From the NCBI GenBank assembly GCA_020846145.1, contig JADLEL010000151.1, forward strand, positions 1 to 37,171: a DNA stretch of 37,171 nt, read 5' to 3'. The position numbers and the translations under genes were made by a program. Origin of the DNA: Pirellulales bacterium. Its GTDB lineage: Bacteria > Planctomycetota > Planctomycetia > Pirellulales > Thermoguttaceae. The notes under the pieces were generated by a model. It did no database searches. It saw only the letters and a list, made by a program, of their open reading frames with translations, and was not told the origin of the DNA. Shown piece after piece: positions 16,401-23,797 of the stretch. How positions within the stretch are numbered: the stretch's first letter is position 1; each line of letters begins with the position of its first letter.

Positions 16401-17633
16401 TGGCTGGTGCCGGGTTTGTTGGAAGAGAAGGTGCTGGCCTCGATCCGCGCGCTGCCGAAATCGCTGCGCACGCTGTTCGTGCCCGCGCCGGAGTCGGCCA
16501 AGAATGCATTGCCCCTCATCCGATTCGGAGTGGGCGATTTTCGCGGGGCCGTGGCCGCCGCGCTTTCGCGGCTTGCGGGTCAGCACATTCCGCCGAACGC
16601 CTTTCAAGATGAACGCCTGCCCGACGAACTCAAGATGAACGTCCGCGTAACCGGCGCGGAGGGAGAGACGCTGGCAGTCGGCCGGGACCTCGACGAATTG
16701 CGGAAGACGCTGGGCGCGGAAGCGGCGGCGACGTTTTCCGCGGCCGAGGATCCGCGATTCAACCGCGACGGCGTCACGGCGTGGGATTTCGGCGAACTGC
16801 CGGCGGAAATCGAGGTCGCGCGCGGCTTCATGACGCTCAAGGCGTATCCCGCGCTGGTCGATCGGGAGGATTCCGCTTCCTTAAAGCTCTTCGACTCGCC
16901 CGAACGCGCGGCGAGGGAAATGCGGGCAGGCTCGCGGCGGCTTTTCATTCTCGCTAGTTGGCGGGAGTTGAAAACGCAGATCGATTGGCTGCCGCGCCTC
17001 AACCAGATTCTCGTTTACGGCGCGTCGCTCGAGGGGTTGGACCTTCGCCGCCAATTCGCCGAACTGCTGGCCGACCGCGCCTTTTTCGCGGAGGAATCGG
17101 CGTTACCCCGCAACGAATCCGATTTCAAAAAGCAACTCGCGGCGGGCAAAGCGCGATTGGGCCTGGCCGTGCAGGCGATCGCCGAGTGGGCCATGCCGAC
17201 GTTCGAGAACTTTCATCGGGCCGTGCTGGCTCTCGAAAGCATGAAAAATCCCAACGCGAAATACGCGGTGGCCGATATCCGCGAGCAGTTCGGGCAGCTC
17301 TTGGGGCCGAAATTCGCGACCGCCGCGCCGTGGGAGTGGCTGAAGCAGTATCCGCGCTATTTCCGCGCCGCATGCGCGAGGCTCGAATCGCTGACCGCCG
17401 GCGGGCTTGCCCGCGACCAGAAAAATTTCGCCGAATTCCAACCGCGGTGGGAAGCGTATCGGGCACGCGAAGAAGAGCGCGCTGCGTTGGGGCTTTTCGA
17501 TTCGGAATGGGAGTATTATCGCTGGATGCTCGAGGAATTTCGCGTATCGCTTTACGCCCAAAAGCTGGGCACGGCCGTTCCCGTCTCCGGCAAGCGGCTC
17601 GATGCGCAATGGGAAAAGATCCGCGGTTCTTGA
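13485..17633 (+). CDS. hrpA: HrpA-type DEAH-box ATP-dependent RNA helicase
   Basis: About 1382 aa, slightly longer than typical HrpA. Start candidates are the ATGs at 13467, 13479 and 13485; I chose the last because SPATPSSLAFIESRIE follows, and no strong ribosome-binding site decides. Helicase motifs are complete: GETGSGKSTQLPKI (Walker A), TQPRRIAARS, LILDEAHERSLN (DEAH), VITSATID, VIATNVAESSLTVP, and QRAGRCGRIGPG (motif VI). The winged-helix and ratchet region follows, then the large C-terminal HrpA-specific DUF3418 part ending in a basic helical tail. HrpA resolves stalled ribosomes and acts on mRNA. Two 87-bp palindromes are inserted in frame at about residues 632-660 and 874-902. It is flanked by repeats on both sides and is apparently monocistronic. 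Confidence 0.9.
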   Translation: MPSPATPSSLAFIESRIESAMRGDRHALRREFRAIQADVEGGRPFEKRLEQFFRRLDESAAFREYRKKSLPAVRFDEELPVSARRQEIARTIDENQVVIVSGETGSGKSTQLPKICLEIGRGIDGLIGHTQPRRIAARSIAARIAEELGTPLGFTVGFKVRFAESLSKQTHVKLMTDGILLAETQSDPFFDRYDTLILDEAHERSLNIDFLIGYLKRLLPKRPDLKVVITSATIDAQRFAAHFGTPEKPAPVIEVSGRTYPVEIVYRPMLPDEEGDEPDLQQAVYRAMEELPSHERGDVLIFMPTERDIHETAKTFRSRPLPGDPTGRDTEILPLYARLSMADQQRVFHPGGKRRIVIATNVAESSLTVPRIRYVIDPGTARVSRYSPRSKTQRLPIEAVSRASADQRAGRCGRIGPGVCVRLFSEEDFAARDRFTAPEIQRTNLAAVILQTTALRLGEIEDFPFLDPPKTDAVRDGYRTLFELGAIDENRELTEIGRKLSRLPVDPRIGRMILAADEEHCLHEMLIVAAALEIQDPRERPLEKQEAADEAHAQFLDADSDYLSYLKLWEFYHHLKETLSRNQLQKACKQNFLSYNRMREWADIHRELLELVEEADFYKKGKAGTKSGAVTGAMPTLAVGRKGATRTSRQHAHDKRGHGTENSTYSTDKYAAIHRAILTGLLSNLAQKGETYEYTVAGGGKGNLWPGSGVFQGRPKWIVAAEVVETTRRYLRCCAKIDPRWIEPLAGHLAKKTHRDPQWDPAAASAMAIERVTLFGLTIVPGRRVRLGPIDPQTARELLIRHGLVEGQFEKKPDFLVHNERLFEEMERLQAKLRRRDLLLGEWARYEFYDRRIPDDVYDGPRLMKWLRDIQSAGAAPTLAVGMKETAENLPQHAHDERGHGALENLKSLCMTQADLIRGEVEVVEGAYPDTLSARHIDLPLDYRFSPGERDDGVTVSVPLEALNQLDPSRLDWLVPGLLEEKVLASIRALPKSLRTLFVPAPESAKNALPLIRFGVGDFRGAVAAALSRLAGQHIPPNAFQDERLPDELKMNVRVTGAEGETLAVGRDLDELRKTLGAEAAATFSAAEDPRFNRDGVTAWDFGELPAEIEVARGFMTLKAYPALVDREDSASLKLFDSPERAAREMRAGSRRLFILASWRELKTQIDWLPRLNQILVYGASLEGLDLRRQFAELLADRAFFAEESALPRNESDFKKQLAAGKARLGLAVQAIAEWAMPTFENFHRAVLALESMKNPNAKYAVADIREQFGQLLGPKFATAAPWEWLKQYPRYFRAACARLESLTAGGLARDQKNFAEFQPRWEAYRAREEERAALGLFDSEWEYYRWMLEEFRVSLYAQKLGTAVPVSGKRLDAQWEKIRGS
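15378..15464. repeat. Family B palindromic repeat, in frame inside hrpA (copy 1)
   Basis: An 87-bp unit bounded by GGCGCC and GGCACC. The arms GCCATGCCCACGCTTG and CAAGCGTGGGCATGGC are exact inverted copies, and each end carries its own smaller hairpin. It has no stop in the hrpA frame and adds about 29 residues (starting AMPTLAVGRKG, ending HAHDKRGHGT) between two conserved HrpA regions. Confidence 0.85.
16104..16190. repeat. Family B palindromic repeat, in frame inside hrpA (copy 2)
   Basis: A second 87-bp unit bounded by GGCGCC on both sides, with ends matching copy 1 and a different centre. It adds about 29 residues (APTLAVGMKE through HAHDERGHGA) to HrpA. Confidence 0.85.
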
Positions 17634-17652
17634 AAGTTTTCATTCGTGGATC

Positions 17653-17761
17653 GCGCCGCGGGAAGGGGACAGGTCCATGTTTTCGGCCTATCGTTTGTCC
17701 ACAAAATATGTTTTCCCGCCGAAAAATGGACCAGTCCCCGACCGGGGCGTGAATGCTTACG
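17653..17761. repeat. Family A half-element between hrpA and the DUF4091 gene
   Basis: One hairpin of the family A element in inverted orientation: GGGGACAGGTCCATGTTTTC pairs with GAAAAATGGACCAGTCCCC. The terminal repeat GTGAATGCTTACG is at 17749-17761. It fills the convergent gap and could fold in either transcript, so it may end transcription. Confidence 0.8.
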
Positions 17762-17780
17762 ATGATTCCAGGTTGACGAA

Positions 17781-19463
17781 TCACTTCTCCAAGGCCTCGA
17801 GGAGTTGGCGGCGAAGGGCGCGGAAATGGGCGATATCGGCGTCGTAGCGGTCGAAGTCGAGGATCAACTCGGCGGCCAGTTTCTGCGCGGCGGCGGAATC
17901 TTTTTCGGCGAGCATGGAGAGCAGTTCGTGGTCGCCGATGCCGTCGCGCATCGCCTCGAGGCGGATGGAGCTTAGCAATTTGCCGTCTTTGGGATAGACG
18001 ATCCATTGATCTCCGCCGGGCCATTGGAACGTCGTTTCCGCGAACGGGGAGCTGCCGGGATTCCAGTAGTTGAAGCCCCAGTGCAGATAGCCGGTCGCGC
18101 CATAGCGGAAATTGATCCAATGCAGCAGCCGGGTTTTGATGAGCGGCAGTTCGATAAAGCGGTTCGCGTATTGGCCGGTCGGCCCGCAACAAGTATAGAA
18201 CCAGACTTCATCGCCGGCCTTTTGGCGTTCGCGGAAGAACGCGATATCCTTGTGGTAGTGGTCGAGGATCGGCACCCAGGCGTCAACCGAACCGACCAGC
18301 GCGCGGGTTTGCGTGGCCTCGATGACGCGCATGCCGGGGGCGAATTCGCGGACCAGGTTGGCGATGTCCCGATAGCTCGCGGCGTTCGGATTGACCGGTT
18401 CGTCGGCCAGATGTTGATAGTAGATTTTGTCCCAGCCGCGCGCGGCCAAATGACCGGCCAGCGCGGGAAGGTACTGGGCATAGAACCGGCGGGCGGCGGC
18501 GTCGGTCGCCGGCTTATTGGCAAAGGCCATTGCGCCGCCGGAAAACTCGGGAACGCGCACGAAGAACGGCGAATTCCAGTTTCCGCTCGACCTTCCGCCG
18601 ATGTGCCCGCCTTCGATGCGGCCGATTACGCCGGCATCGATGAACGTTTGCACGGTTTTGTCGAAGCGGGAGAAATCGAAGCTGAATTTCTCGTCCTTGA
18701 AGCCGATTTGAGCGAGATCGAGGGGCGAGATCAAGACCATGTTCTGGCGGTACTGGGCCATGAAATCGGCGAATTGGCGGATCAATTTCCAGTATTCGTC
18801 GGAAAAAGGCTCGACCTTGCGGCCGGCGAGCATCGACAGACGCTCGGCGTCGGAGAACCACCAGTTCGTGATACCCAGGCGCGGCTTGTTCATCTTCACG
18901 TTGTGAACGCGGACCGTAAATGGACGGCCGATCTCGCCGCCGTTCCATCGCACCGTTAGCTTGCCTTGCAGAACTCCCGGCGATTTGGCGGGGACGGTGA
19001 TCCAGATCGGTTGGTTTTGATTCGCGGCAACGGCGACGGCTTTGTCCTCGAGCAGTGGATCGGGGAAGGTTCCGTCGGCGGATTTCAGGACGTCGGCCGG
19101 CGCGCCCTTGTAGGAACGCCCGACTTTGACGTAGCCGACGCAGCGGACGGCGGCTTCGGGCACGTCGCCCGAAACGGACGCTTGCAGATCGGCAACCGCC
19201 ATCGGCGACCGGAAGACGAATTGGATCGTGGCGTACTCGCCGACCGCCGCGCGGGCTTCGGGTTCCGCGGGTGGCAAATCGGTTGCGTCGCGAAACACTT
19301 TTTGCAGCGGATCGACGCAGATCAAACTCGGTTCCGCCGCCGGTCGGTCTTGCCCGCGCAGCATTGCGGGATTGCCGAGCGGCGAGATAAAAAACAGCGA
19401 CGGTAAAAAGCAGCGGAGGGCTGCACGGAAGAACAATTTGCACGAAGAAGTTCGGAAGATCAC
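17781..19463 (-). CDS. Secreted DUF4091 glycoside-hydrolase-like protein
   Basis: About 560 aa. The start is the GTG at 19463, preceded by AAAGGAG eight bases upstream; longer in-frame ATG extensions have no signal peptide. The N-terminus is a Sec signal peptide (RAALRCFLPSLFFISPLG). A beta-sandwich-like N-terminal part (to about residue 190) is followed by a TIM-barrel-like region: RLGITNWWFSD, FSFDFSRFDKTVQTF, KIYYQHLADEPVNPN (candidate acid residues Asp/Glu), then MRVIEATQTRALVGSVDAW and the DUF4091 signature LHWGFNYWNPGSSPF with a C-terminal helical tail. Members are regarded as glycosidase-related; the substrate is unknown. It is the last gene before the redox island but has its own ribosome-binding site and a 435-bp leader gap, so it is probably separately transcribed. 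Confidence 0.8.
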   Translation of the reverse strand: MIFRTSSCKLFFRAALRCFLPSLFFISPLGNPAMLRGQDRPAAEPSLICVDPLQKVFRDATDLPPAEPEARAAVGEYATIQFVFRSPMAVADLQASVSGDVPEAAVRCVGYVKVGRSYKGAPADVLKSADGTFPDPLLEDKAVAVAANQNQPIWITVPAKSPGVLQGKLTVRWNGGEIGRPFTVRVHNVKMNKPRLGITNWWFSDAERLSMLAGRKVEPFSDEYWKLIRQFADFMAQYRQNMVLISPLDLAQIGFKDEKFSFDFSRFDKTVQTFIDAGVIGRIEGGHIGGRSSGNWNSPFFVRVPEFSGGAMAFANKPATDAAARRFYAQYLPALAGHLAARGWDKIYYQHLADEPVNPNAASYRDIANLVREFAPGMRVIEATQTRALVGSVDAWVPILDHYHKDIAFFRERQKAGDEVWFYTCCGPTGQYANRFIELPLIKTRLLHWINFRYGATGYLHWGFNYWNPGSSPFAETTFQWPGGDQWIVYPKDGKLLSSIRLEAMRDGIGDHELLSMLAEKDSAAAQKLAAELILDFDRYDADIAHFRALRRQLLEALEK

Positions 19464-19898
19464 GGTTCGTTCTCCTTTCCGCGAAAAAATGTAGAGGATC
19501 GGATAACCGGACGAGCGGCGAAATATTTTAGCGCAAGAAGCGGGATCGAAAGCTTTCGGATTCGATCTTCCCGCGATCGGGTTGGCTGCCGACAATTGTA
19601 GCGGACACCGCATATCGCCGCAATTCCCCCGGTGATTCGGATTAAAGCCCAAAGCCATAGCGACCGATAAGAGCTAGACAAGGCTACACGCGAGCTTCGG
19701 GCTAGCCCCGGCGAGCCGCGGGATTCATGCCTCCGCCGCAAGTCGGAGGGACCAAACCCGCGGCCGCGCTCGTTTCTTGACGTTCCGCCGGCGGACGGTG
19801 CGTTTCCAGCCGGAGCTTGGGATCGAGAAGTAAATCCGTTTAGCCGAGGGGATATACCCCCCGGCTCGCCGTTTAGACATTTTCAACGAGATGCCAAA
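19464..19898. other. Structured intergenic region between hndD and the DUF4091 gene
   Basis: This 435-bp gap has no gene I can support. It holds a nested stem-loop (GCCGCGGG at 19715-19722 with CCCGCGGC at 19757-19764, inner arms CCTCCG 19730-19735 and CGGAGG 19744-19749) and the hairpin at 19842-19866. The phrase GAGCTTCGGGCTAGCCCCGG (about 19691-19710) looks like further repeat DNA. No tRNA cloverleaf fits. Confidence 0.45.
19842..19866 (-). terminator. GC-rich hairpin downstream of hndD
   Basis: AGCCGAGGGG (19842-19851) pairs with CCCCCCGGCT (19857-19866) with one mismatch and a five-base ATATA loop, 33 bp past the hndD stop. On the transcribed strand it is followed by AAACGGATTTACTTCT, not a clean T-run. 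It may mark the end of the redox transcript. Confidence 0.45.
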
Positions 19899-21830
19899 TC
19901 AAGCGATGTACTTTCCGCGGCGGGTGTAAGCGGTGTGCAGGAGTTCGTGGCTCTCGTGGCCGCAGGGGCCGGCGGCGAGGAATTGCTCGTACACCCGCAG
20001 AATTGCCGGATTCTCGTGCGATTTTCGCACCGAGTAGGCATGGTCTTCGGAATAGATGGCCTTGGCCCTGGCGGCCCGGATGGCCGGACTGGTGGGAGTC
20101 GGTTGTCCTCCGCCGCCGAGACACCCGCCGGGACAGGCCATGAATTCGATGAAGTGGCAGTGGCTGAACCGTCCGCCGTCGCGGATGTCCTCCATCACGC
20201 GCTTGGCGTTGGCCGTGCCGTGGCAGACTCCCACTTTCAAGGTTGCGCCGCGGAGCCAATTCCAATCGGGGAACAGATGCCGCACGAGCGCGGGGACCGG
20301 TCCGACCTTGGTAATCGGTACTTCGGCGTAGCGCGCGCCCTCGAAACCGCGAAGCGGCACGATATCGGCGTGCGCGAAGAAATTTTCGATTTTTTGGCCA
20401 GTGACGAGTTCCAAGACGGTGCGGAGGGCGGCTTCCATGACGCCGCCGGTGGCGCCGAAGATCACGCCCGAGCCGGTGGCCGTGCCGAAGGGATTGTCGA
20501 AATCGGATTTTTCGAGTTTGGGGAGGTCGATTCCCGCCTCGCGGATCATCTTGGCAAGTTCGCGGGTCGTGAGTCCGTAGTCGATGTCCTTGAATCCGCT
20601 GGCGCACATTTCGGGCCGATTACACTCGAATTTTTTGGCCGAGCAAGGCATCAAGGCGACGGTAACGATGTTTTTGGGGTCCAAGCGGTTGGTTCGGGCG
20701 TAGTACGTCTTGATGAGCGCGCCGAACATCTGCTGCGGACTCTTGGCCGTGGAGAGATGGGGGAGGTAATCGGGGAAGAAGTGCTCCAAATACTTCACCC
20801 AGCCCGGTGAGCAACTGGTGAACTGGGGGAGAACGGCGGCGGGATCCCGTTCGACGATTGCGCGCTGCAAGCGGAGCAACAACTCGACGCCTTCTTCGAT
20901 GATCGTCAAATCGGCGGCGAAATTCGTGTCGAACACGCGGTCGAATCCGCAGCGGCGCAGCGCGGTGTTCATCTGGAAGGTGAGCGGGCGGCCGGGTTCG
21001 AGTCCGAAACACTCGCCGATCCCCGCCCGGGGACTGGGCGCGGTTTGAATGACGACGTGTTTGGCCGGATCGTCGATGGCCTCCCAGACTTCATCGGTCA
21101 GGTCGTTGGCGCGGAGGGCGCCGGTGGGGCAGCGGTTGATGCACTGGCCGCAGTTGATGCACACCACGTCGGCCAGCGGCTTGTCCATGAAGGTACCGAC
21201 CTTGGTGTGTTGGCCGCGGTGCAGGGCTTCGAGCACGCCCACTTCCTGGAGGTCGATGCAAGTGCGGACGCAGCGGCGGCAGAGGATGCACTTGTTCATG
21301 TCGCGGACCACCGCGTGGCTGGAAGCGTCGATTGCGTAGCGCGGCCGGTCCGCGCGGCCGAAACGGAACAGATCGACGCCGTATTCGGCCGCCAGCGCTT
21401 GAAGTTCGCAATGGCCGTTGCGCGTGCAGATGTAACATTCGCCGTGATGGCTCGCCAAGAGCAGGTCGAGCACGTGCCGCCGCGCGCGACGGACCTTGGC
21501 CGTGTGGGTGCTCACGCGGATGGGCGCCGTGATGGGGTAGCTGCACGCGGATTGGAGGGTGCGCTGCCCTTCGATCTCGACCATGCAAATCCGGCACACG
21601 CCCGCCAGGCACAAATCCTCGTGAAAACAGAGGGTGGGAATGTGAATTCGGAGTTCCCTGGCGGCTTCGAGAATCGTCGTGCCCAAGGGGACGGTAACCG
21701 AGTTGCCGTCGATGGACACATCAATTTCCTTGCCCAGGGCCTTCGCATGTTTGAGCAATTCGGCGGTGCGCGAGCGCTGGCTGGCGGGGGCGCGCGTTTC
21801 GGAGCCGATCGGTTGCAGTTCTTTGTCCAT
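19899..21830 (-). CDS. hndD: [FeFe] hydrogenase catalytic subunit, HndD/HydA type
   Basis: 643 aa from the ATG at 21830, whose A is shared with the hndC TGA. Domains in order: a [2Fe-2S] ferredoxin-like domain (about 36-110), a His-ligated [4Fe-4S] site in HHGECYICTRNGHCELQ (129-144), two [4Fe-4S] motifs CILCRRCVRTC (181-191) and CINCGQCINRCP (224-235), then the H-cluster domain and the small-subunit-like C-terminus ending HELLHTAYTRRGKY. H-cluster motifs are L1 TSCSPGW (338-344), L2 MPCSAKKFE (394-402) and L3 EFMACPGGCLGGGGQP (562-577). L1 has Ser341 where the Clostridium CpI protein has a second Cys. The enzyme reversibly reduces protons to H2 using NADH via HndC and HndA. Cytoplasmic. The maturases HydE, HydF and HydG are not in the window. 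Confidence 0.92.
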   Translation of the reverse strand: MDKELQPIGSETRAPASQRSRTAELLKHAKALGKEIDVSIDGNSVTVPLGTTILEAARELRIHIPTLCFHEDLCLAGVCRICMVEIEGQRTLQSACSYPITAPIRVSTHTAKVRRARRHVLDLLLASHHGECYICTRNGHCELQALAAEYGVDLFRFGRADRPRYAIDASSHAVVRDMNKCILCRRCVRTCIDLQEVGVLEALHRGQHTKVGTFMDKPLADVVCINCGQCINRCPTGALRANDLTDEVWEAIDDPAKHVVIQTAPSPRAGIGECFGLEPGRPLTFQMNTALRRCGFDRVFDTNFAADLTIIEEGVELLLRLQRAIVERDPAAVLPQFTSCSPGWVKYLEHFFPDYLPHLSTAKSPQQMFGALIKTYYARTNRLDPKNIVTVALMPCSAKKFECNRPEMCASGFKDIDYGLTTRELAKMIREAGIDLPKLEKSDFDNPFGTATGSGVIFGATGGVMEAALRTVLELVTGQKIENFFAHADIVPLRGFEGARYAEVPITKVGPVPALVRHLFPDWNWLRGATLKVGVCHGTANAKRVMEDIRDGGRFSHCHFIEFMACPGGCLGGGGQPTPTSPAIRAARAKAIYSEDHAYSVRKSHENPAILRVYEQFLAAGPCGHESHELLHTAYTRRGKYIA

Positions 21831-23062
21831 CAAGCGGTCCTCTCCCGTCGGGCCGGCGGCCGTTTGGCGACGACGCGGCCCAAAATCTCGTCCTGAAAGT
21901 GTTCGACGATCGACAGCAGGGCGTTGGGGGCCGATTGGCCCAAGCCGCACTTCGAGGCCTGTTGCATGGTCTCGCCCAAGCCGCAGAGTTCTTCGAGGTA
22001 GGTCATGGAGCAGCGACCATTCTGAAGCAACTCCACGCCTTCCAGCAACTTGGGGATTCCCTCGCGGCAAGGAGTGCATTGGCCGCACGACTCTTCGAGG
22101 AAAAACTCCAGAAAATTCCGCGACATGCGGAGCAGATCGCGTTGCGGGCCGAGCACGATGACCGAGCCGCCGGTGGGAATGTCCTCGTAGGCGATGGTGC
22201 GGTCGAAGCGCGCGGCGGGAACGCACTGGCCGGCGGCCCCGCCGATCTGCACCGCCTTCGCCGCTTCGCCGCCGACTTCCTCGAGCAATTCCGCCACGGT
22301 GATGCCCATGGGGAGTTCATAGACGCCGGGGCGGGCGCAGTCGCCGGAGACGCTGAAGAGTTTGTGGCCGGTCGATTTTTCGGTGCCGAGGCCCTTGAAC
22401 CAATCGGCGCCTTTGGCCAGGATGCAAGTTACCCAGGCGAAGGTTTCGACGTTGTTGACGATGGTGGGATTTCCCAGGAAGCCGGTGTCGATGGGGAAGG
22501 GGGGGCGATTGCGCGGTTCGCCGCGCTGCCCTTCGAGAGACTCGATCAGCGCCGTTTCCTCGCCGCAAACGTAGGCGCCCGATCCCATGCGGATGGCGAT
22601 ATCGAAAGCAAAACCGTTTTGGCCCGCCACCGCGGATCCCAGCAAGCCTGCATCGCGGCGGCGCTGCAGCACGGCCTCCAAGTGGGGACGAAGGTAGGTG
22701 TATTCGGCCCGCAGATACACGATCCCGTGCGCCGCGCCGATGACCCAGGCGCCGATGGTCATGCCCTCGAAGACCAGATCGGCGAAATCCGCGAGGATCA
22801 CGCGATCCTTGAAGGTTCCCGGTTCGCCTTCGTCGGCATTGCAGACCACGTATTTCCGCTCGCCGGCCGATTTGGCCGCCAACTCCCACTTGAGACTGGT
22901 GGAAAAGCCCGCGCCGCCGCGCCCCCGCAAGCCGGAAAAGGCAACCTGCCGCAGCGCGTCGGCCGGAGGCTGCTTGAGCGCGGCGTTTAGCCCCTGTCCG
23001 GCTTCGATCGCGGCGAAGGTGAGCCGATTGGTCGTCGTTTGAACCGCGGCGGAGGTCGTCAT
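21830..23062 (-). CDS. hndC: NuoF-like NADH-binding subunit of the [FeFe] hydrogenase
   Basis: 410 aa from the ATG at 23062, which overlaps the hndA stop by four bases (ATGA). It matches the core of NuoF/HndC: LRGRGGAGFSTSLKWEL (FMN site), VVCNADEGEPGTFKDR (NADH site), GAYVCGEETALIESLEGQRG, and the [4Fe-4S] block ESCGQCTPCREG with a downstream Cys. Unlike the HydB subunit of bifurcating enzymes, it lacks the N-terminal thioredoxin-like [2Fe-2S] domain and the C-terminal 2x[4Fe-4S] ferredoxin domain; it ends in a short basic tail. From this I infer simple NADH-dependent, ferredoxin-independent electron transfer to HndD. A longer in-frame upstream extension is out of step with the hndA overlap and is rejected. 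Confidence 0.9.
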   Translation of the reverse strand: MTTSAAVQTTTNRLTFAAIEAGQGLNAALKQPPADALRQVAFSGLRGRGGAGFSTSLKWELAAKSAGERKYVVCNADEGEPGTFKDRVILADFADLVFEGMTIGAWVIGAAHGIVYLRAEYTYLRPHLEAVLQRRRDAGLLGSAVAGQNGFAFDIAIRMGSGAYVCGEETALIESLEGQRGEPRNRPPFPIDTGFLGNPTIVNNVETFAWVTCILAKGADWFKGLGTEKSTGHKLFSVSGDCARPGVYELPMGITVAELLEEVGGEAAKAVQIGGAAGQCVPAARFDRTIAYEDIPTGGSVIVLGPQRDLLRMSRNFLEFFLEESCGQCTPCREGIPKLLEGVELLQNGRCSMTYLEELCGLGETMQQASKCGLGQSAPNALLSIVEHFQDEILGRVVAKRPPARRERTA

Positions 23063-23580
23063 ATCTGGCGCTCCTTGGGCGAGCTGGTGGCGTGCGCTCC
23101 GAACATTTGCCGGCACTCGGCCAGGATTCCGTGGACTTTTTCCGGCGTGACGCGGGTGAAAATCCGCTCGTTGACGAGCATGGCCGGTCCTTGATCGCAC
23201 ATTCCCAAGCAATTCGCCCAGTCGAGGGAAAACTTGCCGTCCGGCGTAGTTTGGCCGAAGCCGATCCGCAAGTCGTTTCGAAGCTGCCGCGCGACGTGGT
23301 CCTTGCCCGCCATGTCGCACGTCGCGGTGCGGCAAAGACGGATGACGAATTGCCCCTGCGGCCGCTCGTCGAGAAAACTGTAGAAGGAGACCACGCTATG
23401 GACTTCCACGGGGTGGATGTCGAGCAGGTCGGCGATGACTTGCATGCAATACTCGGAAATGTGGCAGTACTTGCGCTGCACTTCCTGGAGCAGCGGGAGC
23501 AACGCGCTGCGGTCCCGGCCGATCTGGCCGATCAATTGGAGCAACTCCTCCCGGAGCCGCTCGCGTTCGGTAAGAAGCAT
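23059..23580 (-). CDS. hndA: NuoE-like [2Fe-2S] subunit of the [FeFe] hydrogenase
   Basis: 173 aa, first gene of the hnd trio. The start at 23580 has GAGGAAA eight bases upstream. An N-terminal helical bundle (LLPLLQEVQRKYCHISEYCM, then VIADLLDIHPVEVHSVVSFYSFL) precedes the thioredoxin-like [2Fe-2S] domain with its four-cysteine pattern: CRTATC, then ANCLGMCDQGPAM. It passes electrons between NuoF-like HndC and the hydrogenase subunit. The length is normal for NuoE/HndA/HydC. It is separated from mvhA by 217 bp containing a family B palindrome, so this trio may also have its own promoter. Confidence 0.92.
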   Translation of the reverse strand: MLLTERERLREELLQLIGQIGRDRSALLPLLQEVQRKYCHISEYCMQVIADLLDIHPVEVHSVVSFYSFLDERPQGQFVIRLCRTATCDMAGKDHVARQLRNDLRIGFGQTTPDGKFSLDWANCLGMCDQGPAMLVNERIFTRVTPEKVHGILAECRQMFGAHATSSPKERQI

Positions 23581-23797
23581 GGCATTTCCTCGGAGACGAC
23601 ATCAAATTCAAAGAGAAGGCGTTATTTTGCCATATATCGGGAAATGTTGCAAGGAGTTAGTGGTCCTGCAAATTATATTTGACGGGTGCCATGCCCACGA
23701 AAAGCGTGGGCATGTTGCAGTGTTTTCCGGCGATTCTCATGCCCACGACAAGCGTGGGCATGGCACCCTAACCTGTCATTTAGTGGTTGTCGAACCA
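23581..23797 (-). promoter_or_regulatory. mvhA-hndA intergenic region with an operator-like inverted repeat
   Basis: In the gap upstream of hndA an inverted repeat TTGCAAGGA (23647-23655) / TCCTGCAA (23664-23671) lies about 70 bp before the start. On the minus strand TTGCAA, a 17-base spacer and CAAAAT give a weak promoter-like match. A separate hnd promoter is thus possible; this is a guess from spacing and palindromy alone, and no Rex-type box was seen. Confidence 0.25.
23685..23767. repeat. Family B palindromic repeat between mvhA and hndA
   Basis: An 83-bp unit bounded by GGTGCC and GGCACC with two hairpins, ATGCCCACGAAAAGCGTGGGCAT and ATGCCCACGACAAGCGTGGGCAT-type (each about 23 bases; the arms are ATGCCCACG and CGTGGGCAT). 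It is the intergenic counterpart of the two copies inside hrpA. Confidence 0.88.

Noticed and set aside
19690..19770. tRNA or other known RNA gene at the nested stem-loop
   Set aside because: No cloverleaf, no T-loop or anticodon arm; only a two-level hairpin can be drawn.
23062..23335. N-terminal extension of hndC by 91 residues
   Set aside because: It would run through hndA in another frame; the ATGA overlap at 23059-23062 and homology to the NuoF core place the start at 23062.
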